The notes: generated by a model from the letters alone, not told the origin. Positions 9,901-18,028 are shown, numbered from the stretch's first letter. The stretch is 25,444 nucleotides of DNA from Chara braunii (GCA_003427395.1 BFEA01000461.1:1058932-1084375), one strand, 5' to 3'. Numbers and translations: made by a program.

Positions 9901-10058
9901 TTGGTATCTTCCCAGATTGGCAGCGAACCCAGCTGACGCTGGACATAGTCTCGGACATTCTTGGAATCTCTGCGGAAGATATGGGCAGAAATCTCCAGGG
10001 CATACCGAACGGTAAGCATGTCCCCGCGTGCAGTTGCACGGGTAACAACTGTCTTCAG
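9901..10058 (-). CDS. Internal exon of an unidentified host gene
   Basis: On the minus strand a 158-bp open segment is bounded by a good splice acceptor (TTGTTGTTCACAG before CTGAAGAC at 10058) and a consensus donor (ATACCAA then GTGAGT at 9900). Its 52 codons look like ordinary folded protein: VVTRATARGDMLTVRYALEI, then RDSKNVRDYVQRQLG and LPIWED, a helical, charged segment with no resemblance to the transposons. Length 158 leaves a phase-2 end. Neighbouring exons could not be recognised, so the gene name is left open. Its first 38 bp and its acceptor are duplicated at 10198-10235. Confidence rests on the combination of splice sites and protein-like composition. Confidence 0.6.
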
Positions 10059-10374
10059 CTGTGAACAACAACATGGCAAATGGTGCCCTATAATTTCAGC
10101 AAAATGCCACCCAGTAAAGTAGATGGATGGAAATCATGATCAGAAATAGAAAAAGAGGTAAACAAAACGTCTGAATGGATATCAACAGGCAGAGCTTTCC
10201 CCGCGTGCAGTTGAACGGGTAACAACTGTCTTCAGCTGTGAACAACAACATGGCAAACGGTGCCCTATTATTTCAGCAAAATGCCACCCAGTAAAGTAGA
10301 TGGATGGAAATCATGATCAGAAATAGAAAATGAGGTAAACAAAACGTCTGAATGGACATCAACAGGCAGAGCTT
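10021..10374. repeat. 177-bp tandem duplication
   Basis: 10021-10197 is repeated at 10198-10374, with about five mismatches seen by eye. The units begin TCCCCGCGTGCAGTTG. Each contains the exon start, acceptor site and adjoining intron of the minus-strand exon. The right edge shares a short word (GCTTTCC) with the junction, compatible with replication slippage or unequal exchange. Confidence 0.92.
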
Positions 10375-10600
10375 TCCAGCACTTTCCGCCAATGGACAAG
10401 AGTTCGGTTCATTTTTATTTTTTGCGGTCGATTTCTTGTTCCTATGTGTCATCATTGCACAGGGAAAATGCTCCCACTGGAATTTTTGGTTTTCGGATTT
10501 CCACAAACTCTTCTCCTCGCTGTTGGCCCTTCTTAGAAAGACAGGTTCGGAAAGGTCCATAGATGTTACATATCCCAATCCCTACGTACGGGTACATGCC

Positions 10601-10603
<3 letters not shown>

Positions 10604-10687
<84 letters not shown>

Positions 10688-10697
10688 TGTGTGTGTG
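10604..10697. repeat. (TC)n / (TG)n microsatellite, left part
   Basis: About 80 bp of uninterrupted TC/CT dinucleotides (10604-10684) switch to TG repeats at 10687 and run into an assembly gap. Predicted proteins of alternating Leu-Ser and Cys-Val here are translations of the repeat, not genes. Confidence 0.97.
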
Positions 10698-10840
10698 NNN
10701 NNNNNNNNNNNNNNNNNNNNNNNNNNNNNNNNNNNNNNNNNNNNNNNNNNNNNNNNNNNNNNNNNNNNNNNNNNNNNNNNNNNNNNNNNNNNNNNNNNNN
10801 NNNNNNNNNNNNNNNNNNNNNNNNNNNNNNNNNNNNNNNN
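10698..10840. other. Assembly gap (143 N)
   Basis: A run of N inside the TG microsatellite. The true length is unknown; such tracts often collapse in assembly. Confidence 0.99.
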
Positions 10841-10843
10841 TGT

Positions 10844-10882
<39 letters not shown>
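10841..10882. repeat. (TG)n microsatellite, right part
   Basis: About 42 bp of TG repeats with one interruption (TTTG near 10848). It ends at 10882, about 270 bp before the first recognisable repeat unit of the Penelope-like element. Confidence 0.95.
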
Positions 10883-10885
<3 letters not shown>

Positions 10886-11150
10886 GAAACTTATGGGACA
10901 GCTTGAGGCTTAAAAACGTACCAAACTTCCCAGTTAAACCACCAGTACCTTACGAAGCACTTCTCCGGACTTTTTCTTTTTCGAGCTACCGAACCGCTTT
11001 GTTGCGGTAGGAGGAAGCCGGAGAAATGCAGTCCTACAACGGGCTACTGGTCCTTAGAATGTCGAGGGACCGGTACTTCTAATGAGAGGTTTTTTATTTT
11101 ATTTTTTCTTCCCTTCATCTTTGCTTTTCGTTTTTTTATCCCCCTTTTTG
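10883..11150. other. Region between microsatellite and Penelope-like element, no gene
   Basis: No supportable gene. There is a short inverted repeat TACCG/CGGTA near 10987-11010 and a T-rich tract at 11090-11148. It may be part of the upstream tandem copy of the Penelope-like element but carries no recognisable motif. Confidence 0.4.
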
Positions 11151-11600
11151 ATGCCCTGAGTGAAGTCATCCCCGAGATCGCGTAAAAGGAGGAAGGAAAC
11201 AAGAGGGAAAAAAAAACTTCAAGAGTATGCCCTCAGTGAGGGCCATCCCTGAGAACGAACGGATTGCACTCTGCCTTGCTGGCAGAACCCAAAAGAAAAA
11301 AAAAAGAAAAAAATGGGATTTGGCTGTGATAGTGCTCAGGTACATTCTGTACAGCACTAGTGTGAGCATGCCCTCAGCCAGGCCTTCCCCAACATCTGGT
11401 CGGAAGTATTACGTTGGAGGAAAGAAACAAACCAAGAAAAAGAAAAAGAAGCAAAGATTTGGCCGTGATCGTGGTCAGATACATTCGGGAAGTACTAGTG
11501 TGGATGAACGTGGATTACCTTTGCGCTGCTGGCAGAACCCAAAAGAAAAAACAAAAAACAATAAAGGATATGGCTGTGATAGTGCTCAGGTACATTCTGC
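11151..11600 (+). repeat. Degenerate tandem units upstream of the left pseudo-LTR
   Basis: Related units begin ATGCCCTNAG at 11151, 11227 and 11368. A second shared block, GCTGGCAGAACCCAAAAGAA followed by an A/G-rich run and GGCTGTGATAGTGCTCAGGT, occurs near 11276-11345 and 11528-11595, with a weaker copy near 11440-11490 (TTTGGCCGTGATCGTGGTCAG). The units translate to Lys-rich segments followed by LAVIVLRYIL-like sequence directly preceding the RT tail, so they look like repeated, diverged copies of the RT thumb region rather than a simple satellite. Confidence 0.65.
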
Positions 11601-11788
11601 ACAGAATCGAGTGGAATACTACAGTTCGGTGTGAAATTCCTATCAGAGTGCTGACACTGAAACGAGAATCGCGCATGAAGGGAGTCCCTGGTACATTCTT
11701 TCTGCGAGTACTTAAGCGTTTTGCCTTTCGTCGCGATAGGATCTGGGAAGTGGCTGTCCAATTGATAGTGTCCACCATGGTTGTGTAA
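11531..11788 (+). pseudogene. RT C-terminal (thumb) fragment of an upstream tandem copy
   Basis: An open frame through the left pseudo-LTR ending at TAA 11786-11788. It includes HRIEWNTTVRCEIPIRVL, then KGVPGTFFLRVLKRFAF. The right pseudo-LTR encodes the same residues (HRIDRNTAVRC, IPIRVLTLKRE) directly downstream of the RT, so this is the last ~60 residues of the RT protein. The pattern of Arg-rich helices with a G-x-P resembles the thumb end of Penelope-like RTs. It has no catalytic part of its own: it is a 5'-truncated copy. Confidence 0.7.
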
Positions 11789-11835
11789 CAAGGACAGGGA
11801 ATCCAGTTTAGCCTGCGGATTGACCACAGAGACAG
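11596..11835 (+). repeat. Left pseudo-LTR of the Penelope-like element (240 bp)
   Basis: Matches 16402-16637 from TCTGCACAGAATCGA to GACCACAGAGACAG, with scattered substitutions and a few bases of extra sequence (GCATGAAGGGAG against GCATGGAG). It has no TG...CA ends, which argues against an LTR and for a pseudo-LTR. Similarity stops abruptly after GACAG in both copies, marking the element's 3' end. Confidence 0.85.
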
Positions 11836-12793
11836 AGTGGCCGGTCGGTTTCCTGTAGGATTACTCTGAATAGGAATTATGATCGTTTCCGGCATCTACT
11901 GTGTGGTTTGATAGCCGGTTTTAATGATAGCATAGTTAGGTCCTGCTCAGATAAGATACCTGTGGAAGTGTGGTGTGGTGTGGTGTGCGTATTTGTGCTA
12001 TGGTATCAGTAGGACCCTCATTGATTTTGTCAGACCTGGCCTGGAACAGGGCCTAGGACTACGCGATCTTTGTTTGGTTTGTTTTTTGTTTCGTTTTTCG
12101 GCTTTGCTACAACGACGAGGGGACCAGGGGTCTGCTGCCCTTGGGTCTTGCTCACCCATCAGATTTTGTGGGTTTGTTTTTTTGTTTCGTTTTTCGGCTT
12201 TGCTAATACGACGAGGGGACCAGGGGTCGACTGCCCTTGGGTCTCGCTCGACCATCAGATTTGAGGTTGGCCCAAGGACCGGAAGGACGTCGGGGTCCTC
12301 GAGTACCAAATGGGCCAAAGGTTTTCGACGTACCGGGATGGCTATTAACAGTGTTTTGTAAAGTACTTAAGAACTGTTGTCGAGGTAATTTTCCTCTTTC
12401 AGGACCGACGGTTCTCTGCGTCGGCATTTCCGGGAATGCCGGCTCACCAGAGACACGAAGGAGGGTTAGAGGCGGGAAGGAGTGTGTGGGGTAAGGAAGG
12501 AGGAAACCCCCTTAGGACGACTGCGCGGCGACAGTCGAAACGTGCGTCGGGAGCCAGTTCTGTTTTATAATTCTGAGTACTTTGTCATCTTTGGCATTTG
12601 TCGAAGTGTGACGGGTGTGCTTCTGCTTAAGTTGTGCTTTTGCTCAAGTTACCTATCATCAATACATGTGCTAAGTCACGCGTGAACTGTTTCGGACCAA
12701 GCTTAGACAAGTGAGCGCGAATATCCACAACGAATTTGGTTACAGTCATTGAGCGGCGTCAGCTTTGACTCAAGGACTCCGTCTGTACGGAGT
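11836..12793 (+). other. 5' untranslated region of the Penelope-like element
   Basis: About 950 bp between the left pseudo-LTR and the first plausible ATG at 12794. It contains GTGTGGTGTGGTGTG near 11968-11985 and the 96-bp tandem repeat described separately. Open frames are short, rich in Arg/Gly/Pro and unconvincing. Any promoter would be expected here or in the pseudo-LTR; none was recognised. Confidence 0.5.
12074..12262 (+). repeat. Two tandem copies of a 96-bp unit
   Basis: The word CGTTTTTCGGCTTTGCTA recurs 96 bp apart (12092 and 12188), embedded in units that continue ACGACGAGGGGACCAGGGGT and end CCATCAGATTT. The copies differ at about eight positions. The unit lies in the untranslated leader of the Penelope-like element. 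Confidence 0.88.
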
Positions 12794-14013
12794 ATGGCGA
12801 GCGACAAGCATCGAGACAGTCAGGATGGCAACAGAGGCGAGGGAAGAGACCGTGATCGAGAGACCGAGATCATGACCAAGATCGGAGCAGGAGACGGGAC
12901 CAAGACCGAGGCAGGGAATTTGACCGGGAGCGCGACGGGGATCGCGATCGGTACCAGAAATGAGGACCGCCTAGGTGTTTCAAGTGCGGCAAAGTTGGGC
13001 ACTATGCGAACCAGTGTGGCTGGTTCGAGACACCATCGACGTCGGGTGATTCTCACCATGGCCGACCATTCTCACCAAGGCGAGGATACCAAGGTCGGTC
13101 ATCATCGTTGGGAGAATCACGTATGACTTCGGAGCTGGAGAAGCTAGGATGTAACGTCGCTGGCCTACAGGAGTATATCCAACTCAAACGCTCCAAGAAA
13201 GAAGAGAAAGAAGCTATGAGGAAGGAGAAGGCGCTCGCCAAGCAACGTGAAGAAGAAGAAAGGATGGAGAGAGAACAAAGGATGGCACGGAAGATCGAGA
13301 AGGAAAAACGGGCGGAAATTAAGCAGATGAAGTTGGCAAAGTATGTTGATGTGCAGTTGTCGCTAAAGATTGGTGAACTGCGGGACGAAATTCGTCAGGA
13401 ACTACGCAAGGTAATACGAGGAAAGAGCAAAGAGAAGGCGCCAGTACCAAGCGACGATGACTCAGACAACGGGAGCGATGACGACACCGAGGATTTGAGT
13501 GCTAGAACCGGCCAGTTAACTCTCAATGAAGAGAGGAAGAGAGGGGGGGACCCTGGATTTGAGGACAACCCCCCTATGGTTGGTCCACTGAAACGCACGC
13601 CTGCATGTCAGACAGTGATCGTACCAACCAAGCTAACCCCGAGGCTGAAGTCCCGAACCCCGAAGACGAAGTTGAAGTCTAGTATGAAGGTGAGAGTACG
13701 GGGTCGTCCTACATCGAGTAAGAAGATACCGGCGGAGTGCAGGGAAGATGGAAAGTACCGTTATCTCGAAACACTGAGGCGTGACCTGATCGATATGGAC
13801 GCCAAGACGATGGAATCTATGTGCAAGGACGTTGGGATCGACTATAGCGGAAAGATGCATGCCATCTTTGACATTGCAAATCAAAAGGCTAACGAGGCAT
13901 ATGGTTCGGGGCATGAATCCGGCGCGGCCGAAAAGGAATCTGTTGAAGACGAAGCGGACAACAGGAGTGCAAACGAAGGAAAAAATGAAGACGCGACTCT
14001 GAACCAAGAGTAA
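12794..14013 (+). pseudogene. Gag-like ORF: Arg/Asp-rich tail, CCHC zinc knuckle, coiled coil, SAP-like segment
   Basis: ATG at 12794 (MASDKHRDSQ). The RD/RE-rich sequence shifts frame near 12860 and continues as RDQDRGREFDRERDGDRDR, meets TGA at 12961-12963, then reads open to TAA at 14011-14013. Immediately after the TGA is the knuckle C-F-K-C-G-K-V-G-H-Y-A-N-Q-C (12976-13017), a nucleic-acid-binding motif. Then comes a long charged heptad-like coiled coil (about 13130-13430), an acidic DDDSDNGSDDDTED stretch, a basic Pro/Lys region, and LRRDLIDMDAKTMESMCKDV ... GKMHAIFDIAN, which resembles a SAP DNA-binding helix pair. The frame is the same as the downstream GIY-YIG, so the two were probably one protein or a read-through pair. 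It could be a Gag-like RNA chaperone; function is inferred. Confidence 0.68.
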
Positions 14014-14568
14014 GGGTGCGCGCCTCTGCGGCGTCAATACCTTTACCTATGTAACGTGCGGAAGAAGCTTGATGTCGTGGATCCTACCATCGAGGCTGTA
14101 ACGAGACTCTTGATTGTCAAGTTAACCTTGTTGGGAGCGATCTGATGGTGTCGTAAGTGTGTCGAATCATGGACCCGTCTGTTTGATCATTACGGTATCT
14201 TCTTCTTGGAGAAACCGGGTTGTGTCTACGCAGCGGTATCATTGAGCTGCAAATCGTAGTACATCGGTAAAACGACTCGTACTACCAACACTCGTTGGCA
14301 CGAACATCGTTATGCATGCAAGAATAGGAACCAGTCACATTTTTATCGTTGGTTAGCTTGCTTCGGTTGGGAAAACTATGTGCCGGTTCCGATAGATATT
14401 GCCGATGCGCATGAACTTGAGGCTTTGGAGTCGTATATACGACATTATTCCCCTTTTTCGAATTCTACCAGTGCGCGAATGGCAAGTCGTGCCCGAAGGG
14501 ACGAAGGGAGAGAATCCGTCGGCAGTCATTACCTGTCGCCGAGCGTGCAGGTGCCCTGGTTCCTGTGA
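14014..14568 (+). pseudogene. GIY-YIG endonuclease domain of the Penelope-like element
   Basis: In the same frame as the preceding ORF, with TGA at 14143-14145 and TAG at 14257-14259. Catalytic landmarks: the GIY-equivalent GCVYA (14218-14232), YIGKT (14260-14274), Arg in TRWHEHR (14293-14310), and Glu in HELEALESYI (14410-14436). This order and spacing fit the GIY-YIG fold, which makes a single-strand nick used for target-primed reverse transcription. The TAG sits directly before the YIG tyrosine. I see no CCHH zinc-finger arrangement within the domain, as reported for the Chlamys group. Its position before the RT is the permuted order. A frame change follows at about 14455-14565. Confidence 0.8.
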
Positions 14569-16119
14569 GGGTTCGACAACTAGAGCAGAATGTGGAGTCT
14601 CTAAGTGTACTAGAGACGCTGAAGGATGCGCTCGAGAAGAAGGAAAGAAATCTCGACTTGTCGTTTTCGAGTGGGAATTCTTGGTTCGATATGTGGCACG
14701 CAATTGTAAAGGATTTTGGCAAGTCGACCGTGAGGATTGATGGCTCCAATCGCAGTCTAAGTAATTGTAAATTAGCATTCGAGGCTGGTGGATGTTTTGA
14801 CTTCGAGTTCTTACGGAGATGGCGACCTGCCAGTGGACCGTACAAAGGGATTTTGGCGTCTATTTTACATAATCCGAAGCAGTTAGACTGCATTTGGTCA
14901 TGGCATCTGAATAACCTCTTGATTAAGGAATTCAGTAGAAAGTCCACTAGGAGTTACCTTCGTCGTCTTTTGAGTCGTGTGTTCCGTGTTAAGCATGGGA
15001 TTTATGTGAATTCTGACTTAATTGTCCATATCGGGTACGACGATCGTATCAAACTATCTAAAGTTCGGAAAGTGTTGAACGACCGTCTAATGGATCGCCA
15101 GCTCCCGGTGTGTTTTGCAAAGCGTGCACGTCGGAAGGTCCGCACGGTCTGGACTAAAAACCGGACTGTGGGGGACATTCTGCACAATCAGACATGCTAT
15201 GCATCTAAGTGTGTGCTAGCCTGTAATTGCGCAGGCATGACCGCTCCGATGGAGAATGGACATGTGCGTTTCCGCTTGAGTTCTATTGAGGGGTTGCCTC
15301 CATTCATGGGAAATGCGAAGAACATCCCTGTAGCAAGGAGGAATCATCGGGCTTTGAGTTTGAAGGAGGAGATCTGTGATGGTTTTGTACAATGGAGGAA
15401 CTGTGTAAATGTCCCAACTGTAAGTCTTGAAGATTTGTCGGCATGTCTGGTTGCAGATTGGATATGCTCTTACGTTCTTGCGAACGCCTCTACTGATGGT
15501 GAGGACCCCTCTGGACCGAAATCCCGAGGAAACACTGGTCCTTTGCCCTCGTCTTTACTTCGAAGCCATGATGAATACCTTTGTGCGAAGCTCAAGATAT
15601 GTGGTAATTGATCAACCGGAAGAACACGTGTTGAGGATTGTCAGAGAGGATGTTGACTTGATGGGGTTGACTAACTTTGCTAAGTGGGATAAGAGTGGCA
15701 GCATCGGATCCGCATATGTCTTGCCGAAGCATAAAGACTTGGACAGGTATCGCCCTATCTGTCCAACCTTCAAGGAACCGATGGTGAAGACAAGGAGGGT
15801 TGTGCCCAAAGCTTTAAATCATATGTTGTCTTGCCTACCAAAGAGTTGGCACTTCAATTTGCCCTTTATTTCTTTACTGGCTGACAGGCTGTCGAGGATG
15901 AACTCAAAGATCGGGAAAAAGAAGGGAGAGGTACGTGTTGTAGCTTTTTCATACGATATGAAGGATATGTTCAGTCGACTTCTTCACGACTGTATCCTTG
16001 AAGCAGTCAATTGGTTGATTCCGATATACGCCCAGAAAGGGATAGACTTCGTACGTGTTAACACACGAGGTAGGGGTTCATCCTTGGGCCTCACGACAGG
16101 AAGGGACCACTGGAGGTAG
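14460..16119 (+). pseudogene. Penelope-type reverse transcriptase with CxC linker, broken
   Basis: Frame from about 14460 to 15611, then a shift near 15495 into the frame ending at TAG 16117-16119. Early part: a short coiled coil (VRQLEQNVESLSVLETLK), then a folded region and the linker QTCYASKCVLACNCAGM, whose CNC (15222-15230) matches the CxC motif of N-terminal-nuclease Penelope-like elements. RT part: LDRNPEETLVLCP (about 15510-15550), equivalent to the DKG-type motif; AYVLPKHKDLDRYRPICPT (motifs 1-2); FSYDMKDMFSRLLHD with the motif A aspartate at 15955; and RVNTRGRGSSLG, a motif B candidate. The YxDD catalytic box expected next is absent; sequence jumps to a late RT segment. The long interval between fingers motifs may hold the fingers insertion of this clade. 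Confidence 0.75.
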
Positions 16120-16141
16120 TTGGAAATCAGCGACATCCTGA

Positions 16142-16440
16142 GTTGTGTCTCACATTCAGACGAAGTTTGAATGCTGCTACCCTGACAACTTGACTTTGAA
16201 ACGCACCAATGAAGGAAACTACGAGTGGGATTTCTTGGGCTGTCAAGTCCGTGTTGGGCAGTCCTTTCCATACGTAAGCTGTGTCCAGTTAACTAAGAAT
16301 GAGCACTGCATCTGGGCAGATGAGGGGCTGGAGTTTAAGAACGGACAGGCGTTTGCATCGTGGGGTAGCAAAAGCCAAAAAAGTGCAGCGATTGGAAGTC
16401 GTCTGCACAGAATCGACCGGAATACTGCAGTTCGGTGTTA
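16142..16440 (+). pseudogene. RT C-terminal part after an internal deletion
   Basis: A frame containing FECCYPDNLTLKRTNEG, then YEWDFLGCQVRVG (an FLG motif typical of the RT palm end) and VSCVQLTKNEHCIW, running into the right pseudo-LTR with LHRIDRNTAVRC. It is out of frame with the preceding RT block and follows a stop at 16139-16141. It therefore represents the palm end and thumb start. Sequence corresponding to the YxDD motif between the two blocks is missing. Confidence 0.68.
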
Positions 16441-16637
16441 AATTCCGATCAGAGTGCTGACACTGAAACGAGAATTGTGCATGGAGTCCCTGGTACATTC
16501 TTTCTGCGAGTACTTAAGCGTATTGCCTTTCGTCACGATAGGATCTAGGAAGTTGCTGTCCAATTGATAGTGTCCACCATGGTTGTGTGACAAGGACAGG
16601 GAATCCAGTTTAGCCTGCGGATTGACCACAGAGACAG
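16402..16637 (+). repeat. Right pseudo-LTR of the Penelope-like element (236 bp)
   Basis: Direct repeat of 11596-11835. It encodes the end of the RT protein in continuity with the upstream coding block and ends GACCACAGAGACAG, after which the flanks differ. The start of the repeat has no special terminal sequence. Confidence 0.85.
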
Positions 16638-17074
16638 TGTAGCGGACCCACCGGGTGTGGTGCTCCGCCTGGGCTGGGATGGAGATGGAGGAAGAAGGGG
16701 GGAGCGAGATGGCACAACGCAGCTCCCACGCAAGACTCCAATGCACGTACTCCAAAATGTGCAAGTGAAGAATGATCCCGAAAAACAGACAATGGTTGGG
16801 GTATACCCCAGCGGACTAACGGACTAGACTGGACTGGCTGGTACCGACAGAGGTACCGGCCTGGACTGGATTGGACTGCCCCCGAATAGAACACAGGCCT
16901 GTGATGGATCGCCTAGATACAAACACGCTTCCGCCAAGAAGCGGAACTCCACCAAAGAAAAAGAAAACCTGAGTAGTCTACGATGCGGAACGAGCTCCAT
17001 GCTGAGTCCATGCGATGCAACCTAGGCTAGAAAATGTCACAAAACAGCAATGTCACAGCTAACAGCCTAAGTAA
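16638..17074. other. Non-coding flank with GGACT-rich words
   Basis: No gene is supportable. A G/A-rich run (16677-16712) is followed by repeated GGACT/GGACTGG words (16812-16878) around GGTACCGACAGAGGTACC, and a small hairpin CGCTTC/GAAGCG near 16928-16944. It may be the distal 3' end of element 2. Confidence 0.4.
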
Positions 17075-17291
17075 AAGCAGAAGCAACTAGCTAGCATACA
17101 TGTCCAAGGAAAGCAGAAGCAACTAACTGGCATACATGTCCTAGGAAAGCAGAAAGGAGTGACAACTAGATCCTAGAATGTTGGAGGCAGTAGCCTCAGT
17201 CTGCGAACAGTTGACTAGTGTATAAGTCCTAAGAACAGCAAAAGCAGAACAACTAAATCCCAGAAATGTCAAAGGCAGGAGCCTCAGTCTG
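17075..17291. repeat. Nested short tandem repeats (35 bp and 88 bp)
   Basis: AGCAGAAGCAACTA..CATACATGTCC occurs twice with a 35-bp period (17077 and 17112). GCCTCAGTCTG recurs 88 bp apart (17193 and 17281), with similar surrounding words AACTA(G/A)ATCC(T/C)AGAA and GGCAG(T/G)AGCCTCAGTCTG. Such arrays are common in LTR or 3' UTR sequence. Confidence 0.7.
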
Positions 17292-18028
17292 AGAGCAACA
17301 AGCAACAACAAGTCAACCATATGTCGCGGGAGGAGTGTGTCGCAAACCAAAGGGTGGGATGGTCTCTGAGGGTGGCGAATGCAGCCTAGGGGTCGAAAAC
17401 TCCTAAGGGCATCCACACATAGATAACAGGGAGACACATGTCATCAGGCTCAATGAGGGTAGGGAACTGGGAGCGAACAGAACCAATGACCCTAACAGAT
17501 AGACCATTAGGGCCGGTAAAGCTCGACTAAGGGGTGACCGCTATGGAGGGTCGACCATGCAAGGGAACAAGAGAGCCTGATATACTGGGCGCACCTAGAT
17601 GAAGCATGAGGGGCTGCCTAACTAGGGCGTGAGGGCCGGCAGAGGGTAGAAAAAGTGATGGGTAAGGGAATCATGCAAATGACTCCTAAGGGGAGGGAAG
17701 TCGGAGCTAGATTCGTAAGCTGGGAAGCCAGGGCAACGCTACGGTCCCAATGCCTATGCGTATACCAAGGGAGAGCCCAACGCAGAGGAACCCGGCTAAA
17801 GGGAGACCATCATGCGACACAAGCAGGGTACTGTACAGGGTAAAGTGGTAAGGGAGTGACGACGTCTGAAGTAGGCAGAGCTGATCGTGACAAAGTCCAT
17901 GAAGTTGCCGATGACGTCCACGATGAGAAGTCCGGAATGCCGTCGAGGAAGAGCCGCAACGTCGACGAGCTGAAGTAGCAAAACTGGAGTGAATGGAGTA
18001 CTGAGAAGTCAAAGACGTGGGAAGGTAG
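17292..18028 (-). other. Probable 3' untranslated region or LTR remnant of element 2
   Basis: Lies directly downstream (minus strand) of the integrase-chromodomain stop at 18029-18031. No convincing coding region, no clear polypurine tract and no copy of the AT-rich sequence found at the other end of element 2. The 3' LTR of element 2 is therefore not demonstrable in this window. Confidence 0.4.

Larger units (their letters stand above)
11151..16637 (+). mobile_element. Penelope-like element with N-terminal GIY-YIG nuclease (Chlamys/Naiad-type architecture), decayed
   Basis: Plus-strand element. Direct repeats (11596-11835 and 16402-16637) bound a region encoding, in order, CCHC knuckle, coiled coil, SAP-like segment, GIY-YIG endonuclease, a CxC linker and an RT. 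Known Penelope-like elements have RT related to telomerase and usually a C-terminal GIY-YIG; a published clade has the nuclease N-terminal, joined to RT by a CxC-containing linker, with pseudo-LTRs and a bias for microsatellites. All four traits are suggested here. The repeats carry the RT C-terminal coding end, so the left one is the tail of a 5'-truncated upstream tandem copy, which is how pseudo-LTRs arise. The coding region has at least four stops and three frameshifts, and the RT catalytic box is missing. The left limit is approximate. Assignment to the family is from motif recognition, not from a search. Confidence 0.78.

Noticed and set aside
10352-11010. Long plus-strand ORFs through the microsatellite and gap
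   Set aside because: They are dinucleotide repeat translation and runs of unknown residues.
10980-11100. Hammerhead ribozyme-like words (CTAATGAG, GAGAAATG) upstream of the Penelope-like element
   Set aside because: The two core boxes are not in a workable order with pairing stems, and this clade is reported to lack canonical hammerheads.
13633-14037. Antisense ORF of 134 codons over the Gag-like ORF
   Set aside because: A shadow frame of the coding strand; the plus strand has the zinc knuckle and coiled coil.
12961-14145. In-frame TGA codons in the Penelope-like ORF as possible selenocysteine
   Set aside because: Related elements in some animals do encode selenoproteins, but here TAA (14011) and TAG (14257) interrupt the same frame, so simple decay explains the TGAs.
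11596-16637. Interpretation of the direct repeats as true LTRs
   Set aside because: No TG...CA ends, no PBS or polypurine tract next to them, and the repeats contain the coding end of the RT.
17141-17437. 98-codon minus-strand ORF with hydrophobic stretches, possible envelope-like protein
   Set aside because: The hydrophobicity comes from pyrimidine-rich tandem repeats, the frame is not continuous with pol, and no signal or transmembrane layout is convincing.
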